Shown here piece by piece: positions 1 to 4,654 of a stretch of 5,734 nt of DNA. The notes under the pieces were generated by a model. It had not been told where the DNA came from. It did not search any database and saw only the letters and a list, made by a program, of their open reading frames with translations. Within the stretch, counting starts at the first letter, position 1; every line of letters begins with the position of its first letter. Origin of the DNA: an uncultured Clostridium sp. (GTDB taxonomy: Bacteria; Bacillota; Clostridia; TANB77; CAG-508); NCBI GenBank assembly GCA_900555085.1, contig USJU01000075.1:1-5734 (forward strand). The letters run 5' to 3'. A program made the translations under genes and the position numbers.

Positions 1-19
1 AGAAGTATTTCTTCTATAT

Positions 20-53
20 AACTATTCGGGAAACGCAGGTTTTTCGAATAGTT
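20..53. other. Long stem-loop at left edge of window
   Basis: A perfect 9-bp inverted repeat (20-28 with 45-53) continues inward through two G-U pairs and four more Watson-Crick pairs to a GCAG loop at 35-38. Read as plus-strand RNA this is an unbroken 15-bp stem; on the minus strand the two G-U pairs become A/C mismatches. No T-run follows on either side within the window, so it is not a classical intrinsic terminator. A second small dyad, AGAAG/CTTCT, lies at 1-15. It could be the 3' end of an upstream plus-strand transcript, or part of the 3' region of the minus-strand small gene at 73-240. The structure is seen directly; its role is unknown. Confidence 0.55.
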
Positions 54-63
54 GAAGAGTTAC

Positions 64-119
64 TTTCAGAAATCACCGGTTTTTCCTCTGAAACCGCCGA
101 ATTTTACAGGCCGATTTCT
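64..119. other. GC-richer foldable stretch, possible structured RNA
   Basis: This stretch is visibly richer in G and C than the surrounding DNA and contains several inverted repeats that could nest or compete. AGAAATC at 68-74 can pair with GATTTCT at 113-119. Inside that, CGGTTT at 77-82 can pair with AAACCG at 91-96, and GCC at 96-98 with GGC at 109-111. An alternative outer pairing is TTTCAGA (64-70) with TCTGAAA (87-93). It overlaps the 3' half of the minus-strand small ORF at 73-240, whose codons here give an odd Lys/Arg/Cys-rich tail. The repeats are seen; that they act as RNA is inference. Confidence 0.35.
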
Positions 120-240
120 TGTTCGTTTTTTCGCAACATTTTTTATTTTCTTCTTTTATTTTGTTTGCTACAAACGGTACTATTGTTACACCAAGATGAA
201 CTTCATTCGCATAAAAATTGCATATTTTTTCATCATACAT
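73..240 (-). CDS. Small protein of 55 aa, function unknown (possible 5' remnant)
   Basis: I do not recognise this protein. The ORF starts with ATG at 240, preceded by a GCGAGG-type Shine-Dalgarno about 9 bases upstream and a strong TTGACT-N17-TAAAAT promoter at 269-297, which makes it a better candidate than the plus-strand frame covering the same DNA. Residues 1-28 (beginning MYDEKICNFYANEVHLG, then a hydrophobic VTIVPFV patch) look like an ordinary protein N-terminus. From about residue 29 the sequence becomes Lys/Arg/Cys-rich and overlaps the foldable stretch at 64-119, so the tail may be out of frame and the gene a decayed remnant, or the ORF may sit on a dual-purpose RNA. No signal peptide or clear membrane segment is visible. 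A Spo0A-box match at 327-336 upstream suggests expression at the onset of sporulation (inference). It diverges from spoIIR. Confidence 0.45.
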   Translation of the reverse strand: MYDEKICNFYANEVHLGVTIVPFVANKIKEENKKCCEKTNKKSACKIRRFQRKNR

Positions 241-268
241 ATTTTAATACCTCGCTTTCTATTTCCAT

Positions 269-297
269 ATTTTACCATTTTTGTTTTTCTGAGTCAA
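269..297 (-). promoter_or_regulatory. Sigma-A-type promoter for the minus-strand small gene
   Basis: On the minus strand TTGACT (292-297) is separated by exactly 17 bases from TAAAAT (269-274), with a TG one base before the -10 (extended -10). Predicted start of transcription is near 262, leaving a short leader before the SD and the ATG at 240. The match is five of six in each hexamer with ideal spacing. Confidence 0.6.
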
Positions 298-326
298 TGT
301 ATTTCCGTATGTTTTCATAGATTTTA

Positions 327-336
327 TTCGACAAAA
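327..336 (-). promoter_or_regulatory. Spo0A box (0A box) between divergent promoters
   Basis: The minus strand reads TTTTGTCGAA, containing the 0A-box core TGTCGAA. It sits 29 bases upstream of the -35 of the minus-strand small gene, roughly 65-75 bases before its predicted start, and also just upstream of the candidate spoIIR promoter elements at 350-378. It could therefore serve either direction. The identical 10-mer occurs at 4108-4117. The match is seen; binding by Spo0A is inferred. Confidence 0.5.
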
Positions 337-349
337 ATATAATTTTAAT

Positions 350-378
350 TTGTATATTTTTTTATTTTTGGTTAATAC
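350..378 (+). promoter_or_regulatory. Candidate promoter of spoIIR
   Basis: Two overlapping readings are possible. A sigma-A-type reading is TTGTAT (350-355), 17-base spacer, TAATAC (373-378). A sigma-F-type reading is GTATA (352-356) followed by GGTTAATACT (370-379), but with a spacer of 13 rather than the usual 15 or so. In known sporeformers spoIIR is transcribed in the forespore by sigma-F, so the second reading is biologically expected but is the poorer match. Confidence 0.35.
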
Positions 379-416
379 TTTTTTTAAAGAGTTTTTTTAA
401 CAGTAAAGGAGTTTTT

Positions 417-1094
417 ATGAATTATTTAAAAAAATTACCACATAAAATTAAATTATTTTTATTTATTTTACCATTACTTTTTATTTACACATTAATATGT
501 TCTATTAGCTATGTAAATGCTATTTCTACAGATTTACAGAAAAACGTATTTAGATTACATGTAATTGCAAACAGTGATTCTGAAAATGACCAAAATTTAA
601 AACTTAAGGTAAGAGATAATGTAATTAAATATATGAATACTTTATGTTCTAAAACAACTTCTAAAGAAGAAGCTATTGAAATAGCAAATGCACATTTAAA
701 TGAATTTAAAGAAATTGCATTAAGCACTATTAAAGAGAACGGTTACAATTATGATGTTAATATTTCTATTGACAATGTATTTTTTCCTACAAAAACGTAT
801 GGTGATATTTCATTGCCAGAAGGGTACTATGATGCTTTAAGAATAAAAATTGGTAAAGCTGAAGGAAAAAACTGGTGGTGTGTAATGTTTCCTCCTTTAT
901 GTTTTGTAGATGTTACATCTGGTATTGTTCCAGATGATTCTAAAGAATTATTAAAAGAAAATTTAAGCCAAGAAGAATACGATTTAATATGCAATGGAAA
1001 TTCTGAAGATTTAAATAATTCTGATATAACATTTAAATTTAAAATTGTAGAATTATTAAATAATACTAAAATGATGTTAGCCTCAAAAAATTAA
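417..1094 (+). CDS. spoIIR: Stage II sporulation protein R (SpoIIR)
   Basis: SpoIIR is the forespore-made signalling protein that crosses into the intermembrane space and activates the protease SpoIIGA, which then processes pro-sigma-E in the mother cell. The 225-residue product begins with a short basic stretch and a hydrophobic segment (about residues 11-35) ending near VNA, consistent with a signal peptide or N-terminal anchor. The family signature FRLHVIANSDS followed by DQ and LKLKVRD lies at 45-67, and a second conserved block (FPTKTYGD, LPEGYYDALR, NWWCVMFPPLCF) at 123-163. The length fits the family. The ATG start has an AAAGGAG SD five bases upstream (405-411). The next gene, murA, is 85 bases downstream and has its own promoter-like sequence. 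A 0A-box match and promoter candidates lie upstream. Identification is secure from the two motif blocks. Confidence 0.95.
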   Translation: MNYLKKLPHKIKLFLFILPLLFIYTLICSISYVNAISTDLQKNVFRLHVIANSDSENDQNLKLKVRDNVIKYMNTLCSKTTSKEEAIEIANAHLNEFKEIALSTIKENGYNYDVNISIDNVFFPTKTYGDISLPEGYYDALRIKIGKAEGKNWWCVMFPPLCFVDVTSGIVPDDSKELLKENLSQEEYDLICNGNSEDLNNSDITFKFKIVELLNNTKMMLASKN

Positions 1095-1100
1095 TTTTTT
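1085..1100. terminator. Weak A/T palindrome over the spoIIR stop codon
   Basis: A perfect 16-base palindrome, AAAAAATTAATTTTTT, spans the last codons and stop of spoIIR and is followed by one more T. It has no G or C in the stem, so it would be a poor intrinsic terminator; it may only reduce read-through into murA. Included because nothing better is visible between the two genes. Confidence 0.2.
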
Positions 1101-1102
1101 TA

Positions 1103-1131
1103 TTGTAAATTAAAAACGTTTATGTTATATT
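1103..1131 (+). promoter_or_regulatory. Promoter for the murA operon
   Basis: TTGTAA (1103-1108) is followed after 17 bases by TATATT (1126-1131), with TG one base before the -10. A start of transcription near 1138 would give a leader of about 40 bases before the TTG start of murA. It suggests murA and the two genes after it can be expressed independently of sporulation-specific spoIIR. Confidence 0.5.
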
Positions 1132-1179
1132 ATATTCTGATTATTGAATTAAACATACTAACTAACGGAGGTTTTTAAT

Positions 1180-2442
1180 TTGGAAAAATTAGTTGTAACA
1201 GGTGGAACTCCTCTTAAAGGCGAAGTATCTATTGTTGGAGCTAAAAACTCTGCAGTAGCAATTTTACCTGCAACACTTTTATTAAAAGGTGTTTGCACTT
1301 TAGAAAATGTTCCAAATATTAGTGATATAAATATAATTTGTGATATATTAGAAAATTTAGGTGCTAAAATAAACTGGACTAAAAAAAATACTTTGGTAAT
1401 TGATACAAGTAATATAACTTCTACAAATGCACCTTTAGATAAAACAAGTAAGTTTAGAGCATCTTACTATTTAATAGGTGCTTTACTTGGAAAATACCAT
1501 TCTGCAGAAGTTGGTTTACCTGGTGGTTGTAATTTAGGAGCTAGACCTATAGACCAACATATAAAGGGATTTGAAGCTTTAGGTGCAACAGTTGAAGTTG
1601 AACAAGGTAAAATTCATGCTAAAACAGATAGTTTAAAAGGTACAGCAATTTATTTAGATGTTGTTTCTGTTGGTGCAACAATTAATCTAATGCTTGCAAG
1701 TGTTCTTGCAGAAGGAACAACAATAATAGATAACCCTGCTAAAGAACCACATATAGTTGATGTTGCAAACTTTTTAAATTCTTGTGGTGCTGATATTAGA
1801 GGTGCTGGTACAGATAGCATAAAAATAAATGGAGTTAAAGAATTAAAAAATACATGTACATATTCAATTGTTCCAGATCAAATAGAAGCAGGAACATTTA
1901 TGTTAGCAGCTGTTGCCACAAGAGGAGATATTTTAGTAAAGAATTGTATAACAAAACATTTAGAAGCTTTAACAGCAAAAATAATTGAAATGGGAGCACA
2001 TGTTGAAGATTTAGATGGAGAAAATATTAGAGTTTGGTGTGATAAACGTCCATCTAAATTAAATATAAAAACACTTCCACATCCAGGTTTTCCTACAGAT
2101 TTGCAACCTCAAATGGGTGTTGCATTATGCACTGCTGAAGGAACAAGTATTATAAATGAAAGTATTTGGGAATCTAGATTTCAATATACTGCTGAATTAA
2201 ATAAAATGGGAGCTAAAATAACAGCTCAAGGTAAAACTGCTGTATTTGAGGGTGTAGAAAAACTTGTTGGAGCTCCTGTTTATTCTACAGATTTACGTGC
2301 AGGTGCTGCTTTAATAATTGCTGCTGCTTGTGCAGAAGGAAAAACAGAAATATATAATCTTCAATATATTGATAGAGGTTACGAAAATATAGAAGAGAAA
2401 TTTAGAAATTTAGGATTAAATATACAAAGAATTAAAGAATAG
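1180..2442 (+). CDS. murA: UDP-N-acetylglucosamine 1-carboxyvinyltransferase (MurA)
   Basis: MurA transfers enolpyruvate from PEP to UDP-GlcNAc, the first committed step of cytoplasmic peptidoglycan precursor synthesis. The 420-residue protein is full length for the family. The N-terminal GAKNSA motif carries the substrate-binding Lys22-Asn23 pair. The mobile loop PGGCNLGARP at 114-123 contains Cys117, equivalent to the catalytic, fosfomycin-reactive Cys115 of E. coli, so the enzyme should be fosfomycin-sensitive. The general-base Asp is in FPTDLQPQ (Asp307). The C-terminal blocks DLRAGAALIIAA and DRGYENIEEKF are typical. Translation starts at TTG: a CGGAGG SD ends 8 bases before it, and the protein N-terminus (MEKLVVTGG) matches the family from there. 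Firmicutes often have two paralogues (MurAA, MurAB/MurZ); which one this is cannot be told from the window. The stop codon overlaps the SD of the next gene. Confidence 0.98.
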   Translation: MEKLVVTGGTPLKGEVSIVGAKNSAVAILPATLLLKGVCTLENVPNISDINIICDILENLGAKINWTKKNTLVIDTSNITSTNAPLDKTSKFRASYYLIGALLGKYHSAEVGLPGGCNLGARPIDQHIKGFEALGATVEVEQGKIHAKTDSLKGTAIYLDVVSVGATINLMLASVLAEGTTIIDNPAKEPHIVDVANFLNSCGADIRGAGTDSIKINGVKELKNTCTYSIVPDQIEAGTFMLAAVATRGDILVKNCITKHLEALTAKIIEMGAHVEDLDGENIRVWCDKRPSKLNIKTLPHPGFPTDLQPQMGVALCTAEGTSIINESIWESRFQYTAELNKMGAKITAQGKTAVFEGVEKLVGAPVYSTDLRAGAALIIAAACAEGKTEIYNLQYIDRGYENIEEKFRNLGLNIQRIKE

Positions 2443-2455
2443 AGGTACCAAATAA

Positions 2456-3244
2456 ATGTTAAACTTTAGTAGTCTTTATAGTGGTAGTACAGGAAATTCG
2501 CTTTTTTTACAAAGTGATAATTCTAAAGTATTAATAGATGCAGGTGTAAGTGCTAAAAAAATAATTGAAGCACTTGCATCTTTTAATGTTAGTGTTGAAG
2601 ATTTAGATGCAATAGTTGTTACACATGAGCATTCTGATCATATACAATCTTTAGGAACACTATCTAAAAAATACAATATTCCTGTTTATGCAACAAAAGA
2701 AACTTTTGATGCAATGCCTAAACAAACAGAAAAAATAATGTGTAATAATATTAATTGTATAAATACTAACGAAAAATTTGAAATAAATGATTTAACCTTT
2801 AAGCCATTTTCTATACCACATGATGCTGCAAACCCTGTTGGTTATACAATTTTTGGAGATAATAAACAACTAAGTGTTGCAACAGATATTGGAAATATGA
2901 GTTTAGATATTTTAAATACCATAGAAGGAAGCTCATTTTTAATGCTTGAATCTAATTATGATCCAGAAGTTTTAAAATGTTGTTCATATCCATTTCATTT
3001 AAAACAAAGAATATCTGGTAATAAAGGACATCTTCCTAATTATATGGCCGGTAAAACAATTGCCTATTTATTAAATACTGGTTTATCTCAAGTAGTTTTA
3101 GGTCACCTAAGTAAAGAAAGCAATTTCCCTGAACTTGCATATAAAACTGTTGTAGATGAATTAATAAAAAAAGACTTTGATGAAAATTCTTTAAGTTTAA
3201 CTGTTGCAAGTAGAACTGAACCTAGTAAATTATTTGAAATATAA
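2456..3244 (+). CDS. walJ: Metallo-beta-lactamase-fold hydrolase, YycJ/WalJ family
   Basis: This 262-residue cytoplasmic protein has the complete metal-binding set of the MBL superfamily: THEHSDH at 56-62 (His57, His59, Asp61, His62), His122 in IPHDA, Asp144 in ATDIG and His217 in LGHLS. The N-terminus (FSSLYSGSTGNS, then LIDAG at 26-30) and the block LESNYD at 165-170 are characteristic of the YycJ/WalJ group, whose members are thought to be nucleases linked to DNA replication/repair and wall homeostasis; the exact substrate is unsettled. The AGAGG SD at 2441-2445 overlaps the murA stop, giving a 13-base gap, and rlmH follows 14 bases after the end, so translation of the three genes is probably linked. 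In B. subtilis walJ lies near rlmH too, but there with walRK; no walRK is present here, so the symbol indicates family, not proven function. Confidence 0.88.
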   Translation: MLNFSSLYSGSTGNSLFLQSDNSKVLIDAGVSAKKIIEALASFNVSVEDLDAIVVTHEHSDHIQSLGTLSKKYNIPVYATKETFDAMPKQTEKIMCNNINCINTNEKFEINDLTFKPFSIPHDAANPVGYTIFGDNKQLSVATDIGNMSLDILNTIEGSSFLMLESNYDPEVLKCCSYPFHLKQRISGNKGHLPNYMAGKTIAYLLNTGLSQVVLGHLSKESNFPELAYKTVVDELIKKDFDENSLSLTVASRTEPSKLFEI

Positions 3245-3258
3245 AAGGAGCAAATTAT

Positions 3259-3741
3259 ATGCTAACTATTAATATTATTTGTGTTGGTAAAATTAAAGAA
3301 AAATTTTTTTCTGATGCCATTGCTGAATATTCAAAAAGACTTTCTAAATACTGCAAATTTGAAATAATTGAAGTTGCAGATGAAAAATTACCAGCAAAAA
3401 TAAATGACTCAGTTATATCTGAAATAAAATATAAAGAATCTCAAAAAATTATTCAAAAAATAAAAAAAGATTCATATGTTATTGCATTAGACTTAAGTGG
3501 TAAAGAGCTTTCATCTGTTGAATTATCAAAAGAAATTGAAAAAATTGCTTTAAATTATAATAGCCAAATAACCTTTATAATTGGAGGAACATTAGGCTTA
3601 ACAGATCAAATTTTAAAGCTTTCTAATGATAAGTTATGTTTTTCTAAAATGACTTTTCCTCATCAATTAATTCGTATATTTTTAGTTGAACAATTATTTA
3701 GAGCTTTTAAAATTTCTAATAACGAAACTTATCATTGGTAA
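3259..3741 (+). CDS. rlmH: 23S rRNA (pseudouridine1915-N3)-methyltransferase RlmH
   Basis: RlmH is a small SPOUT-class methyltransferase that uses S-adenosylmethionine to methylate pseudouridine 1915 in helix 69 of 23S rRNA on the assembled ribosome. The product has 160 residues, the family's usual length. It opens with the typical MLTINIICVGKIKEKFF. The knotted SAM-binding part includes FIIGGTLGL (106-114), followed by the diagnostic FSKMTFPHQLIRIFLVEQLFRAF (128-150) and the C-terminal NNETYH. The last residue is Trp, where the proteins I recall end in Lys or Arg after the YH; this is a small oddity close to the catalytic C-terminus. The ATG is preceded by AAAGGAG eight bases upstream and lies 14 bases after the MBL gene, so it is the last gene of the murA operon. 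No convincing terminator follows; the convergent minus-strand locus lies directly downstream. Confidence 0.97.
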   Translation: MLTINIICVGKIKEKFFSDAIAEYSKRLSKYCKFEIIEVADEKLPAKINDSVISEIKYKESQKIIQKIKKDSYVIALDLSGKELSSVELSKEIEKIALNYNSQITFIIGGTLGLTDQILKLSNDKLCFSKMTFPHQLIRIFLVEQLFRAFKISNNETYHW

Positions 3742-3912
3742 AAAATATATGTGGGCTCACAGAAGGAATTTTTATACAAAAAGTCAATTTATTGGGGGAC
3801 AATTCTTTGGCCACAAACTCAAATAAAGATTAATTTTTAGTTAATATAGGGAGCTAACTATTAATATATCTTATATCCAAATATCTAAAAAATAAACTTT
3901 CCTTCTGTAAGA

Positions 3913-4017
3913 TTAATAACTATTTAATTTTTTTAAAATTATTTTTGTATAAATTTTTATAACTATATTTTTAACGGTAAAAAATAAAGAAATAAATATT
4001 ATGAATTTAAAAATCAT
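3913..4017 (-). CDS. Small hydrophobic, lysine-rich protein of 34 aa
   Basis: This tiny ORF has good expression signals. A GAGGTGA SD (4030-4024) lies six bases before the ATG, and a TTGACT-N17-TATAAG promoter is just upstream. The product has a hydrophobic N-terminal half (MIFKFIIFISLFF) long enough for a short membrane segment, followed by a lysine-rich tail with hydrophobic spacing (VKNIVIKIYTKIILKK). That pattern resembles small membrane peptides such as type I toxins or leader-like peptides encoded on dual-function RNAs; resemblance in composition only, no family is recognised. It could also be a chance ORF in AT-rich DNA, since every codon is A/T-rich. It lies downstream of spmB on the same strand with no terminator visible between them, and its stop codon adjoins the 5' arm of the 13-bp stem. 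Confidence 0.45.
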   Translation of the reverse strand: MIFKFIIFISLFFTVKNIVIKIYTKIILKKLNSY

Positions 4018-4023
4018 AAGACT

Positions 4024-4030
4024 TCACCTC
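4024..4030 (-). promoter_or_regulatory. Strong Shine-Dalgarno for the 34-aa ORF
   Basis: GAGGTGA on the minus strand is a seven-base match to the 16S rRNA anti-SD extension and sits six bases before the ATG at 4017. A site this good at this spacing is the main argument that the small ORF is translated. Confidence 0.55.
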
Positions 4031-4059
4031 AAAAAAGGTTTTGAATTAAATATATTAAA

Positions 4060-4088
4060 CTTATACTCTCTTTTTTTCTAAAAGTCAA
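4060..4088 (-). promoter_or_regulatory. Sigma-A-type promoter of the small minus-strand locus
   Basis: On the minus strand TTGACT (4083-4088) is separated by exactly 17 bases from TATAAG (4060-4065), five of six matches in each hexamer. Predicted start near 4053, about 23 bases before the SD. Its position downstream of spmB argues for a separate transcription unit. Confidence 0.6.
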
Positions 4089-4107
4089 CAAAAACCGATT
4101 TACATCT

Positions 4108-4117
4108 TTCGACAAAA
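4108..4117 (-). promoter_or_regulatory. Spo0A box upstream of the small-locus promoter
   Basis: The minus strand reads TTTTGTCGAA, the same 10-mer as at 327-336, containing the 0A-box core TGTCGAA. It ends 19 bases upstream of the -35, about 55-65 bases before the predicted start, a position compatible with Spo0A~P acting as an activator. Match seen; regulation inferred. Confidence 0.5.
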
Positions 4118-4130
4118 TAATCTTTTATTC

Positions 4131-4649
4131 TTAAAACATCCAATTAATTATAAAATTTGATACTAATATTCCAACTAAGTCTGCAAATAAAGCTGTCCAA
4201 AGTACAAATCTTGTATTCTTTACTTTTATACAGCTAGTATATACAGCTATTGTATATAATGTTGTTTCTGTTGACCCCATTATTGTTGATGCAATTAAAC
4301 CAATTTTTGTATCAACTCCAAAATTTGTCATTATGTCTGTAGCTATTGCCATTGAAGCACTTCCTGATATTGGTCTTAAAATTGCAAGAGGTAAAACTTC
4401 TATAGGAAAGTTAAATAAACTTATTATAGGTTTTATTAAATTAATTATTCCATCTATTACACCTGATGTTCTTAATGCACCAATAGCTACAAATAAACAA
4501 AGAAGTGTTGGAAATAAATTAATAACAGTTTTAACTCCATTTTTTGCACCATCTATAAAAATATCAACACTATTTTTATTCTCCTTAACAGAAAACAATA
4601 CAACTATTAAAATTATTAATGGTATACTAAGCGAAGAAATAAATTCTAT
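4131..4649 (-). CDS. spmB: Spore maturation protein B (SpmB), apparent ATA start
   Basis: SpmB works with SpmA in the spore maturation pathway; loss of either gives spores with incompletely dehydrated cores and lower heat resistance. Both are membrane proteins of the nucleoside-recognition (Gate) domain family. Visible blocks are FIDGAKNGVKTVINLFPTLL, then ILRPISGSASMA, then GSTETTLYTIAVY, with hydrophobic segments between. The first standard start codon is TTG at 4598 (155 aa), but it has no SD and removes the first membrane segment. The frame continues upstream as EFISSLSIPLIILIVV, a family-like N-terminus, back to an ATA at 4649-4647 placed nine bases after AGGAG (4663-4659). With ATA as start the protein has 172 residues, close to the usual length. 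An in-frame ATG-ATT-TAA lies just before it. The gene begins a few bases after the spmA stop and is co-transcribed with it. Confidence 0.9.
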   Translation of the reverse strand: MEFISSLSIPLIILIVVLFSVKENKNSVDIFIDGAKNGVKTVINLFPTLLCLFVAIGALRTSGVIDGIINLIKPIISLFNFPIEVLPLAILRPISGSASMAIATDIMTNFGVDTKIGLIASTIMGSTETTLYTIAVYTSCIKVKNTRFVLWTALFADLVGILVSNFIINWMF

Positions 4650-4654
4650 TTAAA

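Larger units (their letters stand above)
3740..4053 (-). ncRNA. Predicted minus-strand small transcript with structured, C-rich 3' part
   Basis: From the predicted start near 4053 the minus-strand transcript would carry an SD and a 34-aa ORF, then a 3' segment closed by a long-range stem. CTTACAGAAGGAA (3911-3899) pairs with TTCCTTCTGTGAG (3768-3756) as 13 consecutive pairs including one U-G. The same pairing on the plus strand has an A/C mismatch, favouring the minus strand. Inside lie a hairpin with a 6-bp stem (3855-3860 with 3838-3843) whose loop reads GCUCCCUAUAU, and a small ATTG/CAAT hairpin with a C-rich loop (3791-3803). A short UGUG/CACA hairpin and a run of six U (3745-3740) could end it next to the rlmH stop codon. 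C-rich loops of this sort pair with Shine-Dalgarno sequences in regulatory RNAs of low-GC Gram-positives. I do not recognise a known RNA family. Confidence 0.4.

Noticed and set aside
52..342. Plus-strand 96-aa ORF upstream of spoIIR
   Set aside because: It is Phe/Tyr-rich low-complexity sequence with no SD, and it lies opposite a minus-strand ORF that has a promoter and ribosome binding site.
509..727. Minus-strand 72-aa ORF inside spoIIR
   Set aside because: Shadow frame of a clearly identified gene, with no SD or promoter.
3749..3826. Plus-strand 25-aa ORF (begins MWAHRRNFYTK) right after rlmH
   Set aside because: It has no SD before its ATG and overlaps the 3' arm and C-rich loop of the minus-strand structured region, which explains its base composition better. 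It is not a frameshifted RlmH tail, since RlmH is already full length.
3770..3953. Inverted repeat TTTATACAAAA / TTTTGTATAAA (around 3771-3781 and 3943-3953)
   Set aside because: Almost pure A/T and crosses the better 13-bp stem; likely chance in AT-rich DNA.
3899..4060. Possible plus-strand antisense promoter opposing the 34-aa ORF (type I antitoxin)
   Set aside because: The only candidates (TTGTAT or TTAACG followed by AT-rich hexamers) have wrong spacing or very weak hexamers.
4333..4653. Plus-strand 106-aa ORF over spmB
   Set aside because: Shadow of spmB; the minus-strand frame has the family motifs.
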